From NCBI RefSeq assembly GCF_014205295.1, contig NZ_JACHNF010000001.1, positions 1,736,001-1,800,000 of the forward strand: 64,000 bases of DNA, given 5' to 3'. Both the position numbers and the translations under genes were made by a program. The notes beneath the pieces are model-generated. The model worked only from the letters and a program-made list of their open reading frames with translations. It made no database searches and was not told the origin of the DNA. This stretch comes from Kribbella solani (GTDB taxonomy: Bacteria > Actinomycetota > Actinomycetes > Propionibacteriales > Kribbellaceae). Of the stretch, positions 33,798 through 42,914 are shown piece by piece (positions within the stretch are counted from its first letter, which is position 1; each line of letters opens with the position of its first letter).

Positions 33798-35021
33798 TCA
33801 GACGACGATGGTCACGTCGGCGCCACTGAACAGCAGGTCGCGGCCTCGCGTTCCGGGTGTGTCGACCAGCTTCGCGTCCGGTGCTGCCGCGTGCAGGTCC
33901 TGCAGGAACACCTCGATGGCGAGGTTGGCCAGTTGCTTACCGGGACAGACGTGCCGGCCGAACCCGAAGGTCAGCGGCAGCTTCCCGCGGCTGTCCAGGT
34001 CGTACGGATCGCCGAACGCCTTCGGATCCCGGTTGGCTCCGGCGAACAGCGCCAGCACCTGCCCCTTCTCCAGCCGGGTCCCGCTGCTGAGCGTGACGGG
34101 CTTCGTGATGCGCCGCTTCCAGGCGACCAGTCCTGGGTCGAGCTGGACGATCCGGCTCGCTACCCGCCTGGCGCCGGCCGGGTCCTTGAGCGCGGACCAC
34201 CAGCTACGGTCCGGGTTGTCCAGCAGGCGCTGCACACCTTGCTGGATGGTCCCCGCGATCGTGTGAACGCCGGCCGCGAGTGAGTTCGCCATCGCGGACA
34301 CGGCCACCCGGTGTGGGATCCCCGATTGTTGCAGCCGAGACGCGAAGGTCCGCTCGCCGTCAGCGCCGCGGACCGTTCGGGCACTGACCGAGAACAGCTG
34401 GCCGAGCCCTTCGACCGCATCAACAAGCTCACGCCCGCGCTGCTTCCGGCCGAGCAATCCTGACTGCGCGCCGCTCCAGACCGCGACGCGCGGCCAGTCC
34501 GCTGGCTGCAGGCCGACCGCCGAGCCGGTCACTCGCGCCGCGAACGCGATCGACAACGCCGTCACGTCGAGCCGGCCCTGAGCCGGGAAGCGGTCAAGCT
34601 CGGCGGCGAAGTGGCCGTGGACTTCCTGCTCGCGGGCCGGTCGCGCGTCCGCCGCGACGGTGAAGTGACCGGTCGGGCCGGCCATCGCGTCCCACACCGA
34701 CTTGTGCAGGTCCTCGTCGGCCAGGTTGGCGGTGGCTTTGGCCGGCAGCGGAACCAGATGCCGCAGGAACGGCGGGATCGCGCCCGGTGTCGCCATGATC
34801 CGCGGATACCCGACGAGTGGGTCGAGGGAGTTCGCGTTCGAGATCTCGGGCCGGGCGGCTTCGAGGACCTCCTTCACGTCGTCGTACTGCCAGACCATGA
34901 CCAGGCCTGACTCGTGCCGGAAGGTCGGCTCCGGCCAGTCGTAGAGCTGCGTCAGTCGAAGGTCGCGTTGCCGCCAGGAGAGCTCGTTCAGCGTCAGTTC
35001 GGCAAGCGGGAACTCAGGCAT
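33798..35021 (-). CDS. Cytochrome P450 with non-canonical K-helix
   Basis: 407 residues. The heme loop FGFGRHVCPGKQLA is canonical with Cys359, and the I-helix AGVHT fits AGxxT. The K-helix position that should read ExxR is RIVQ at 290-293, just before LDPGLVAWKR, so both the Glu and the Arg are missing. Such atypical P450s are known (for example the streptomycete CYP157 group). Otherwise it looks like a soluble, ferredoxin-dependent bacterial monooxygenase. ATG 35021 follows GAGGG and overlaps the peptidase stop by 8 bp. Substrate unknown; no ferredoxin gene is adjacent. Confidence 0.88.
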   Translation of the reverse strand: MPEFPLAELTLNELSWRQRDLRLTQLYDWPEPTFRHESGLVMVWQYDDVKEVLEAARPEISNANSLDPLVGYPRIMATPGAIPPFLRHLVPLPAKATANLADEDLHKSVWDAMAGPTGHFTVAADARPAREQEVHGHFAAELDRFPAQGRLDVTALSIAFAARVTGSAVGLQPADWPRVAVWSGAQSGLLGRKQRGRELVDAVEGLGQLFSVSARTVRGADGERTFASRLQQSGIPHRVAVSAMANSLAAGVHTIAGTIQQGVQRLLDNPDRSWWSALKDPAGARRVASRIVQLDPGLVAWKRRITKPVTLSSGTRLEKGQVLALFAGANRDPKAFGDPYDLDSRGKLPLTFGFGRHVCPGKQLANLAIEVFLQDLHAAAPDAKLVDTPGTRGRDLLFSGADVTIVV

Positions 35022-36078
35022 TGGCACTTCCCTCGACGGCAGCGAAAGCGGACGGGAACGCGTCCCGGTAGCTCGGGATGATGCCGGTCGGTGTCTGCAC
35101 CGACTCGGCGTTCAGCATCGCGTGCACGATCGCGCGCGACAGCGTGCGGGCACCAGCGGCGTACACGGCCTCCAACTGGGCGAGAGCGGCCGGATCGGTA
35201 ACACTCAGCCTCGGCTGATCCGTCGTCGTGGACAGGGCGAAGATGCTGTCGCCGTCGACCAGGGTGTGGATCGGGTCGAGCGCGCGGGCCAGGCCGTCGT
35301 GCGCGACCATCGCCATCCGGGTGGTGGCCGCCTTGTCCAGCGGTACGTCGGTGGCGACGACCGCGATCACGGTGTTCATCGGCGGGCCGGGGATCAGATT
35401 GCGTCCGGGCGCGGCGGCCGGTGGTGGCTCGGTCGGCGTACGCAACTGGCTGAACTCGTCGCCGAGCCCGAGCCGGGCGGCGTACAGGTTGCCGTCGGCG
35501 TCGACCGTCGAGCCGGCCGCGTTCACGATCACCAGCGCGCCCACCGTACTGCCGTCGTCCAGCCGCACGCTGGCCGAGCCGACGCCGCCCTTGAGCGAGC
35601 GGGCCCGGGCACCGGCCCCGGCGCCGTGGTTGCCCAGGGCAACCGGTCCGTCGGTGGCGGCGGCGATCGCGTCGGCGCCCCAGGACGGTTCCGGGCGGGC
35701 GGTGAAGTCGCCGCCGCGGGCCAGGTCGAAGATCACCGCGGTCGGCACGATCGGGACCACGTCGTACTCGCCCTGGCCGACCCGGACGCCCTCGCCGCGC
35801 TGCTCCAGCCAGCGCATCACGCTGCCGGCGGTGTCCAGGCCGAAGGCGCTGCCGCCGGTCAGTACGATCGCGTTCACGCCACCGTTCGAGTTCACCGGCG
35901 AGAGCAGATCCGTCTCGCGGGTACCGGGCGCGCCGCCGCGGACGTCGACGCCGGCGACCGCGGTCGCCGGCGCGTACACCACCGTCGTACCGGTCAGGTA
36001 CGGCGGATCCAGACGCTCGACCTGGCCGACCAGGATTCCAGGGACATCGGTGATCGCGTTCTGCGGTCCAGGCTGCAT
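35014..36078 (-). CDS. P1 family peptidase (DmpA/L-aminopeptidase D-Ala-esterase type)
   Basis: 354 residues. The autocleavage site of the DmpA family is visible as LKGGVGSASV, where the Ser becomes the N-terminal nucleophile after Gly-Ser cleavage. Other family landmarks are SAFGLDTAGSVMRWLE near 80 and NTVIAVVATDVPLDKA. The family hydrolyses small peptides with D- or beta-residues. ATG 36078; a CAAAAT hexamer ends 6 nt upstream, so leaderless. Overlaps the P450 by 8 bp, so the two are coupled. Confidence 0.88.
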   Translation of the reverse strand: MQPGPQNAITDVPGILVGQVERLDPPYLTGTTVVYAPATAVAGVDVRGGAPGTRETDLLSPVNSNGGVNAIVLTGGSAFGLDTAGSVMRWLEQRGEGVRVGQGEYDVVPIVPTAVIFDLARGGDFTARPEPSWGADAIAAATDGPVALGNHGAGAGARARSLKGGVGSASVRLDDGSTVGALVIVNAAGSTVDADGNLYAARLGLGDEFSQLRTPTEPPPAAAPGRNLIPGPPMNTVIAVVATDVPLDKAATTRMAMVAHDGLARALDPIHTLVDGDSIFALSTTTDQPRLSVTDPAALAQLEAVYAAGARTLSRAIVHAMLNAESVQTPTGIIPSYRDAFPSAFAAVEGSANA

Positions 36079-36132
36079 GCGCAGATTTTGCCATGCCGAA
36101 ATCCGGTTGCCACCGGCGATAGCGTGAAACGC

Positions 36133-36645
36133 ATGAACGCCGATCAGCTCTGTGGTCTGCTGGCCGAACCGTCGAGGTTGCGCGCGTACTCCGCGATCGT
36201 CCTCGGCGCCACCACTCCCGAGCAGATTGCCGGCCGCGCCGGGCTGCCCGCGCCGGTCGTGACGAAGGCCCTGCAGCGGCTGACCAAGGGCGGGCTGATC
36301 GCGGCGAGCCGGGACGGCTTCAGCGCGGACGAGAGCGCGTTCAAGGACGCTGTTCGCGAAGGGCGGCCGGAGCGCGTGCCGCTGGATCCCGATCCGGCCC
36401 GGGACAACGTTCTGAAGTCCTTCATCCGGGACGGCCGGCTGACGCACTTCCCGACCTTCCCGGAGAAGCTGCGGGTCGTGCTCGAGTACCTGGTGCTGAG
36501 CTTCGAGACCGGCCGCGCGTACCCGGAGACCGAGGTCAACGAGATCCTGAACCGCTGGCATCCCGACCATGCGGCGCTTCGGCGCGAGCTGATCGAGGCG
36601 CGGCTGCTGGACCGCGAGAACAGCGTCTACACGCGGCCTAGGTGA
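36133..36645 (+). CDS. DUF2087 protein with N-terminal ArsR-like HTH
   Basis: 170 residues. Residues 1-75 form an ArsR-like winged helix (TPEQIAGRAGLPAPVVTKALQRLTKGGLI). Residues 90-170 match DUF2087 (GRLTHFPTFPEKLRVVLEYL, YPETEVNEIL, LRRELIEARLLDRE). It is probably a transcription regulator. A TAGCGT hexamer ends 7 nt before ATG 36133, so a leaderless mRNA is likely. It overlaps the converging acetyltransferase gene by 8 bp. Confidence 0.85.
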   Translation: MNADQLCGLLAEPSRLRAYSAIVLGATTPEQIAGRAGLPAPVVTKALQRLTKGGLIAASRDGFSADESAFKDAVREGRPERVPLDPDPARDNVLKSFIRDGRLTHFPTFPEKLRVVLEYLVLSFETGRAYPETEVNEILNRWHPDHAALRRELIEARLLDRENSVYTRPR

Positions 36646-39340
36646 GCCTGCGGGCGGGCGTGTCCTGCCGGGGCTTCTCGTTCGGCGCGATGCGTACGCG
36701 GGTGTCGAGCACGGTCGCGCCCTGAGCCGAGACCAGTACTGAGCGCAGGTCGAGCCGGACGACCTCTTCCAGGTCGAGCGTGAGCCGGGAAACCCGGTGC
36801 AGCAGGTCCTCGATCGCCGAGATGTCGACCGGGTCCGAGCCGCGGTAGCCGTACAGCAACGGCGCGGCCTTGACCTCGCGGACCATCTCGGCCGCGTCCC
36901 GCGTGGTCAGCGGCGGCATCCGGTACGACCGGTCGCCCAGCAGGTCGGTCGCCACACCGGACAGCCCGAAGGTCACGACCGGCCCGAACGACACGTCCTC
37001 GATCGTCGAGATCACCACCGGTACGCCCGGCGGCGCCATCTTCTGCACCACGAACTGGGCCCGGGCCGGGTCCGACGCGACGCCGAACGTGTGCGTCATC
37101 TCGGCCCAGGCCGCCCGCATGTCGTCCTCGTCGTGGATGTGCCGCCAGATGTCGGCCAGGTCCGGCCGCATCCGCCACTGTTCGGCGGTCGCCTTCAGGA
37201 TCACCTCGAAGCCGAGGTCCGCGGCCCGGTCGACCGCCTCGTCCGCGCTCAGCACCGGGAACGCCGGCAGCACCGGAATCCCGTAGAAGCTCAGCAGCCG
37301 CTGGCGGTCCGCCTCGTCCAGCTCGCGGCCGGCCGGGTGCCGCTGCAGGAACTCCGCGACGAAGTCCTCTCCCCCGGCGGTGTCCACCTCCGGCAGATCC
37401 GGGATCCGGCTGTCGGAGCGCCTGCGCCACTCGGCGTACTGGGTGGCCTTCGCGAGCGCGCCGACGGCGTACTGCGGGTTCAGGAAGGACGGGATCGACC
37501 CGCGGGCCGCGCCGCCGTCCTCGTCCGGGACCCGCAGCTCCGCGGGCACGCTGCGGGAGGCGAGGAAGGTCGACACGACCGGCTTCTCCGAGTCGGCGGC
37601 GGCCGCGGCCAGTACCTGGGCGACCTCGCCGCCGTTCGACTGCACCGGCGGCGTGTAGATCACCACCACCGAGTGCACCTTGTCGTCGGCGAACACCTCC
37701 GAGAGCGCAAGCCCGAAGTCGGAGGCGCTGGCGTCGGCGCGCAGGTTCCGCGGCTCACCGGCGGCCTCCAGGCCACACCCGGCCATCGTGTCCAGGGCGA
37801 GCAGGGTCAGAGCGTCGGAGTTCGAGACGATCGCGACCCGGCGCCCCTTCGGCAACGGCTGGTGCGCAAGCAACTGGGCGACGTCGAACAGTTCGCCGGT
37901 GGTGTCGACGCCGATCAGGCCGCTCTGCCGGAACATCGACTCGATGGTTGCTGGCGGCAACTGGCTGCGACGGACCAGCTGGCCGACCGGTACGCCCTGC
38001 GTGGCCCGGCCGGACTTCAGCGCGATCACCGGCTTGCGTCCGGCCAGCCGCCGCGAGACCCGGCTGAACTTGCGCGGGTTGCCGAGCGATTCCAGGTACA
38101 GCAGCACGACCTCGGTGGCTTCGTCGGAGTACCAGTACTGCATCAGGTCGTTGCCGGACACGTCCGCGCGGTTGCCGGCCGAGACGAAGCTGGACAGGCC
38201 GAGGCCACGACCGGCCATGTCGGCCAGGATCGGTACGCCGAGCGCGCCGGACTGGCAGAAGAACGCGACCCGCCCTTTGCTCGGCATCAGCGGTGACAGC
38301 GTGGCGTTCAGTGAGACGCCGGTGGCGGTGTTGATCAGGCCGAGCGCGTTCGGCCCGATCACGCGCATGCCGTACGAGCGGGCCAGGCCGACCAGGTACC
38401 GCTGCCGCTGCCGGCCTTCGTCGCCGATCTCCGCGAAGCCGCTGGACACCACGACCAGCCCGCGGACGCCCTTGGCCGCGCAGTCCAGTACGACGTCGGC
38501 GACCATGTCCGCCTTCACCGCGACCACGGCCAGGTCGACGGTGTCCTCGACCTCGCGGATCGTCGGGTACGCCGGTACGCCCTCGATCTCGTCGACCTCG
38601 GTGTCGGTGTTGACCGCGTACAGCCGGCCCGGGAATCCGCCGTCGCGGAGGTTCCGCAGCAGGGCGTTGCCGATCGTGCCTTCGCGGCGGCTGGCGCCGA
38701 TCACCGCGACGCTGCCCGGGGTCAGCAGCCGCGCGATCGACAGCGCCTCGGAGCGCTGCTCGCGGGCCTGCATCACGCCGAACGAGGTGTCGGTCGGCGC
38801 GATGTCGAACTCGACCATGATCACGCCGTCCTCGAACTCGCGCGCGACCTTGTACCCGGCTTCGGTGAAGACCGTGATCATCTTCCGGTTGTCCGGCAGC
38901 ACCTCGGCGACGAACCGGGCCATCCCGTTCTCGCGGGCGGCCTGGGCGAGATGTTCGAGCAGCAGCTGGCCGAGGCCGCGGCCCTGGTGCGCGTCCTCGA
39001 TCAGGAAGGCGACTTCGGCGGTCCGCCGGCCGGTGCGCTCGTACCGCCCGACGCCGATCATTTCGTCACCGACAGTGACGATCAGCGCGAGCCGGTCGTG
39101 GTAGTCGACCTGGGTGAACCGCGCCACGTCCCGGTCGGACAGCCGCGGGTACGGCGCGAAGAACCGGTAGTACTTGGACTGCTCGGACACCCGCGCGTAG
39201 AACGCGACCAGCAGCGCCGCGTCATCAGGCGTGATCGGCCGCAGGTGCGCGGTCGCGCCGTCCCGCAGCACGACATCAGCCTCGTACTCCGCCGGATAGC
39301 CGTCCGGGGGCTCGTGGTCATACTGGTCCGGCGGTGTCAC
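36638..39340 (-). CDS. Pat-like protein lysine acetyltransferase (GNAT fused to acyl-CoA synthetase domain)
   Basis: 900 residues. Residues about 25-190 are a GNAT domain (EVAFLIEDAHQGRGLGQLLLEHL). From about 215 an NDP-forming acyl-CoA synthetase follows: CoA-binding (VIGASRREGTIGN), ligase-CoA (GPNALGLIN) and a C-terminal ATP-grasp. The phosphohistidine of active synthetases (SHTG) is replaced by VRRSQLPPA after ALKSGRATQG, so the synthetase part is probably only regulatory, as in Pat enzymes. It should acetylate lysines, often in acyl-CoA synthetases. GNAT is N-terminal, the reverse of enterobacterial Pat. GTG 39340 is preceded by TACGCT 6 nt away. Confidence 0.88.
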   Translation of the reverse strand: MTPPDQYDHEPPDGYPAEYEADVVLRDGATAHLRPITPDDAALLVAFYARVSEQSKYYRFFAPYPRLSDRDVARFTQVDYHDRLALIVTVGDEMIGVGRYERTGRRTAEVAFLIEDAHQGRGLGQLLLEHLAQAARENGMARFVAEVLPDNRKMITVFTEAGYKVAREFEDGVIMVEFDIAPTDTSFGVMQAREQRSEALSIARLLTPGSVAVIGASRREGTIGNALLRNLRDGGFPGRLYAVNTDTEVDEIEGVPAYPTIREVEDTVDLAVVAVKADMVADVVLDCAAKGVRGLVVVSSGFAEIGDEGRQRQRYLVGLARSYGMRVIGPNALGLINTATGVSLNATLSPLMPSKGRVAFFCQSGALGVPILADMAGRGLGLSSFVSAGNRADVSGNDLMQYWYSDEATEVVLLYLESLGNPRKFSRVSRRLAGRKPVIALKSGRATQGVPVGQLVRRSQLPPATIESMFRQSGLIGVDTTGELFDVAQLLAHQPLPKGRRVAIVSNSDALTLLALDTMAGCGLEAAGEPRNLRADASASDFGLALSEVFADDKVHSVVVIYTPPVQSNGGEVAQVLAAAAADSEKPVVSTFLASRSVPAELRVPDEDGGAARGSIPSFLNPQYAVGALAKATQYAEWRRRSDSRIPDLPEVDTAGGEDFVAEFLQRHPAGRELDEADRQRLLSFYGIPVLPAFPVLSADEAVDRAADLGFEVILKATAEQWRMRPDLADIWRHIHDEDDMRAAWAEMTHTFGVASDPARAQFVVQKMAPPGVPVVISTIEDVSFGPVVTFGLSGVATDLLGDRSYRMPPLTTRDAAEMVREVKAAPLLYGYRGSDPVDISAIEDLLHRVSRLTLDLEEVVRLDLRSVLVSAQGATVLDTRVRIAPNEKPRQDTPARRLT

Positions 39341-39363
39341 TCGGCCAGCGTACTCAAACAGTT

Positions 39364-40428
39364 GTGTTGGGGGTTGTGAATTTGGTCGACCGGATTGTGC
39401 CGGTGCTGGTGTTTCTGGTTGCGGTGACCGTGATTGCCGAGCTGGCCGACCGGGCGAAGGTGTTCGACGTCGCCGCGCGGGAGGCCGCTCATCTGGCTCG
39501 CGGGCGGGTCTGGCGGCTCTGGCTGCTGGTGGTCGCACTGGCCACCGGTCTGTCCATCGTGCTCTCGCTGGACACGTGCGCCGTGCTGCTGACACCTGTC
39601 GTGCTGTCCATGGCTCGTCAGCTCAACATCCCGCCGAAGCTGTTCGCGTTCACCACGGTCTGGCTGGCCGGTACGGCATCGCTGCTGCTGCCGGTGTCCA
39701 ATCTCACCAACCTGCTCGCTCTGCATCCGTTCCGCCAGCTGGGCGTCAGCTACCTGTCAGTGAGCTGGCGACCGGCAATCGCGGCCATCGTCATCACGGT
39801 CGTCGTACTCGCTGTGCTCTTCCACCGCGACCTCACCCGCACCTATCAGGTACCACCCACGCCGCCGGTCGACGACAAGGTACTGTTCTGGGGCTGCACA
39901 GCCGTCTGTGTACTCCTGGGACCCGCCTTCGTGTCAGGTGTCCAAGTAGCGTGGCCGGCCAGCGCCGGTGCGATCGTCCTGGTCATCCTGTTCGCGGTCC
40001 GGCGGCGCAGTGAGCTGCGCTGGTCCCTGATCCCCTACAAGCTCGTACTGGGCGTGGTGGTGCTGTTCACCGTGGTGAACTTCCTCAGCAACCACGGTCT
40101 GGAAGGCGTACTGCGCGAGATAGCGGGTACTACCTCCGAACTGCGGTTGAGCGCGACTGCCGCACTCGGAGCGAACCTGTTCGACAACCTGCCCGCGTAC
40201 CTCGCGATGGAACCAGTGGCGTCCGGTGACCCGCACCGGATGATGGCTCTGCTCATCGGCGTGAACTGCGGCTGTCTGCTCACATTGTGGGGCTCACTGG
40301 CCACACTGCTCTGGCGATCCCGGTGCCGCGCGGCCGGCGTACGCATCTCCTGGTGGTCGTTCCTGTGGCGTGGGCTGATCCTGACGCCACTCGTCGTGCT
40401 TGGAGCTGTTCTGGCGCTCAATGGGTAA
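39364..40428 (+). CDS. ArsB/NhaD-superfamily ion transporter-like membrane protein
   Basis: 354 residues, about ten hydrophobic helices. SIVLSLDTCAVLLTPVV and the repeated ANLFDNLPAYLAM/SNLTNLLAL segments are the paired helix-break motifs of the ArsB/NhaD/CitM ion transporter superfamily. Related to arsenite or anion permeases, but no ars regulator or ATPase is adjacent, so the ion is unknown. Start GTG 39364 chosen; GTG 39376 is possible. Next gene starts 10 nt after its stop. Confidence 0.85.
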   Translation: MLGVVNLVDRIVPVLVFLVAVTVIAELADRAKVFDVAAREAAHLARGRVWRLWLLVVALATGLSIVLSLDTCAVLLTPVVLSMARQLNIPPKLFAFTTVWLAGTASLLLPVSNLTNLLALHPFRQLGVSYLSVSWRPAIAAIVITVVVLAVLFHRDLTRTYQVPPTPPVDDKVLFWGCTAVCVLLGPAFVSGVQVAWPASAGAIVLVILFAVRRRSELRWSLIPYKLVLGVVVLFTVVNFLSNHGLEGVLREIAGTTSELRLSATAALGANLFDNLPAYLAMEPVASGDPHRMMALLIGVNCGCLLTLWGSLATLLWRSRCRAAGVRISWWSFLWRGLILTPLVVLGAVLALNG

Positions 40429-40431
40429 TGT
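40426..40431 (+). promoter_or_regulatory. Leaderless -10 for acyl-CoA synthetase overlapping preceding stop
   Basis: TAATGT ends 7 nt before ATG 40439, and its first three bases are the stop codon of the transporter gene. The synthetase can therefore be transcribed on its own. Confidence 0.5.
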
Positions 40432-40438
40432 GCGAACC

Positions 40439-42139
40439 ATGGCGACGGAGCAGAGCACTTCGGACGTGACCCGGGAGTTCCGGGCGGCGCGGGACTTTCT
40501 GGTCGCTCACCGCGACGACTACGAGACCGCGTACCGGGACTTCAGCTGGCCGCGGTTCGAGCGGTTCAACTGGGCCCGGGACTGGTTCGACGCGCTCGCC
40601 GTCGAGCAGCCGGAGGTCGCGGCGCTGACGATCGTCGAAGAGGACGGCCAGGTCACCACGCGCACGTACGCCGAAATGGCCGATCGGTCCCGTCAGGTCG
40701 CCGGGTGGCTGACCGAGGCGGGGCTGAAGCCGGGTGACCGGGTGCTGATCGTGCTCGGGAACCAGGTCGAGCTGTGGGAGACCATGCTCGCCTGCATCCG
40801 GGCCGGTGCGGTGATGATCCCCGCGACCACGCTGCTCACCGACGCCGACCTGGCCGACCGGATCTCGCGGGGCAACGTGCGGGCCGTGGTGACCAGTGGC
40901 GCCGACGCCGGCCGGTACGCCGGGATCGCGGACCACTGCATCCGGGTCGCCGTCGGTGCACCTGCCGACGGGTGGCTGCACTACCCGGACAGTGCCGCGT
41001 ACGCCGGCCCGATCCCGGTGGTCGACACCGCGGCCGACGACGCGCTGCTGCTCTACTTCACCTCGGGTACGACCAGCCAGCCGAAGCTGGTCGAGCACAC
41101 CCAGGTCAGTTACCCACTCGGGCATCTGTCCACCATGTACTGGATCGGTCTGCAACCGGGCGACGTACACCTCAACGTGTCGTCACCCGGCTGGGCGAAG
41201 CACTCCTGGAGCAACGTCTTCGCACCGTGGAACGCCGGCGCGACCGTCTTCCTGTACAACTACACGCGCTTCGACGCCGAGCGGATGCTCGGCGTGCTGC
41301 AGGCGTACGGAGTGACCACCTTCTGCGCGCCGCCGACGGTGTGGCGGATGCTCATCCAGGCGGACCTGACAGCCGTCGACGTACGGATCCGGGAATGCAT
41401 CTCGGCCGGTGAGCCGCTCAACCCCGAGGTGATCGAGCAGGTCCGGAACGCGTGGGACATCACCATCCGGGACGGGTACGGGCAGACCGAGACGACCGCG
41501 CAGATCGGCAATCCGCCGGGTCAGCCGGTGAAGCTCGGCTCGATGGGCCGGCCGCTGCCCGGGTACAGCATCGCGCTGATCGACCCGGCGTCGGACGAGA
41601 TCGGCGACGACGGCGAAATCTGCATCGAGCTCGCGCCCGCGCCCGTACCGCTGATGCGCGGGTACCTGGACGCGCGGGAGCTGACCGACGAGGTGATGCG
41701 GAACGGGTATTACCACACCGGTGACGTCGCCGGCCGGGACGCCGACGGGTACATCACGTACGTCGGGCGGTCGGACGACGTTTTCAAGGCGAGCGACTAC
41801 CGGATCTCGCCGTTCGAGCTGGAGTCGGTGCTGATCGAGCACCCGGCGGTCGCGGAGGCCGCCGTGGTGCCGTCGCCGGATCCGGTCCGGCTGGCGGTAC
41901 CGAAGGCGTACGTGGTGCTCGCGGCCGGGCACGAGCCGTCGCGCGAGCTGGCCGGGGAGATCCTGGCGTTCTGCCGGGAGCACCTGGCGCCGTACAAGCG
42001 GATCCGCCGGATCGAGTTCGCCGAGCTGCCGAAGACGATCTCCGGGAAGATCCGCCGGGTCGAGCTGCGCGCGGACGAAGCCGCCAAGGTCGAGAACGGT
42101 ACGAGCGGCCAGACGTACGACGAGGCCGACTTCAAGTAG
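40439..42139 (+). CDS. Medium-chain-type acyl-CoA synthetase (AMP-binding)
   Basis: 566 residues of the ANL superfamily. The P-loop is LYFTSGTTSQPK near 220, then DGYGQTETT, YYHTGDVAGRDADGYITYVGRSDDV and a C-terminal PKTISGKIRRVELR bearing the catalytic Lys, the site lysine acetyltransferases modify. It resembles the medium-chain/ACSM branch and activates a fatty or aromatic acid with ATP and CoA. ATG 40439 is leaderless-like. Its Pat-like regulator candidate is encoded 1.1 kb away, a suggestive pairing. Confidence 0.93.
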   Translation: MATEQSTSDVTREFRAARDFLVAHRDDYETAYRDFSWPRFERFNWARDWFDALAVEQPEVAALTIVEEDGQVTTRTYAEMADRSRQVAGWLTEAGLKPGDRVLIVLGNQVELWETMLACIRAGAVMIPATTLLTDADLADRISRGNVRAVVTSGADAGRYAGIADHCIRVAVGAPADGWLHYPDSAAYAGPIPVVDTAADDALLLYFTSGTTSQPKLVEHTQVSYPLGHLSTMYWIGLQPGDVHLNVSSPGWAKHSWSNVFAPWNAGATVFLYNYTRFDAERMLGVLQAYGVTTFCAPPTVWRMLIQADLTAVDVRIRECISAGEPLNPEVIEQVRNAWDITIRDGYGQTETTAQIGNPPGQPVKLGSMGRPLPGYSIALIDPASDEIGDDGEICIELAPAPVPLMRGYLDARELTDEVMRNGYYHTGDVAGRDADGYITYVGRSDDVFKASDYRISPFELESVLIEHPAVAEAAVVPSPDPVRLAVPKAYVVLAAGHEPSRELAGEILAFCREHLAPYKRIRRIEFAELPKTISGKIRRVELRADEAAKVENGTSGQTYDEADFK

Positions 42140-42146
42140 CCGCTGG

Positions 42147-42914
42147 ATGTCATTTCACACCGGCCTCGGCTGGGCGGCCGTCGTCGTTCTGCCGTTGCTG
42201 ATCGCGATCGGTGTCGGCGCGTCCCGGTTCGCGGGCCTGCGCCACGACAAGGGGATCGTCACCGCGGCCCTGCGCGCGGTCGTCCAGCTCGCCGCGGTCG
42301 GCGCGGTCGTCGGAGTCGCGCTGCAGTACACGGTCGGCGCGATCGCGTTCGTCGGGCTGATGTTCGTCGTCGCCACCGTGACGAGTACGCGGCGGATTCA
42401 GCAGACGGCCAAGATCCACGGGCAGTGGGCGTACTGCGCGGCCGCGATCGGCGGTGGGGCGTTCGCGGTGCTGTTGCTGCTGATCCTGCCCGGCGTCGTA
42501 CCGCGGAACCCGGCCAGCATCCTGCCGATGGGCGGCATCATCGTCGGCGGCGCGATGACCGCGACCACGCTGGCCGGCCGGCGGGTCCTGGGCGAGTACG
42601 GGAACCGGTTCGGCGAGTACGAAGCCGGACTGTCGATCGGGCTGCTGCCACCGGACGCGTTCAAGCTGGTCGTCGGCCCGGTCGCCGGGGACGCGCTCCT
42701 GCCCGCACTGGACCAGACCCGTACGGTCGGCCTGGTCACCCTCCCCGGCGCCTTCGTCGGCATGGTCCTGGGCGGCGCCTCCCCCGTCCAGGCCGCGGCG
42801 CTCCAGCTCGTCGTCCTGATCGGCCTGGTCGCCGCCGAGGCGATCGCGATCCTGGTCCTCACCGAGCTGTTGTCCCGCTCCCGGCTGCCGGACGGGCGTA
42901 CGGTTTCACCATGA
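42147..42914 (+). CDS. UPF0014/FetB-like ABC transporter permease
   Basis: 255 residues, seven helices or so. It matches FetB/YbbM proteins: DKGIVTAALRAVVQL, SILPMGGIIVGGAMTATTLAGRR, and LPGAFVGMVLGGASPVQAA. E. coli FetB works with the ATPase FetA to export iron and protect against peroxide. No FetA gene is next to it here. ATG 42147 is 8 nt after the synthetase stop, and its own stop overlaps the DUF2630 start as ATGA. Confidence 0.88.
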   Translation: MSFHTGLGWAAVVVLPLLIAIGVGASRFAGLRHDKGIVTAALRAVVQLAAVGAVVGVALQYTVGAIAFVGLMFVVATVTSTRRIQQTAKIHGQWAYCAAAIGGGAFAVLLLLILPGVVPRNPASILPMGGIIVGGAMTATTLAGRRVLGEYGNRFGEYEAGLSIGLLPPDAFKLVVGPVAGDALLPALDQTRTVGLVTLPGAFVGMVLGGASPVQAAALQLVVLIGLVAAEAIAILVLTELLSRSRLPDGRTVSP

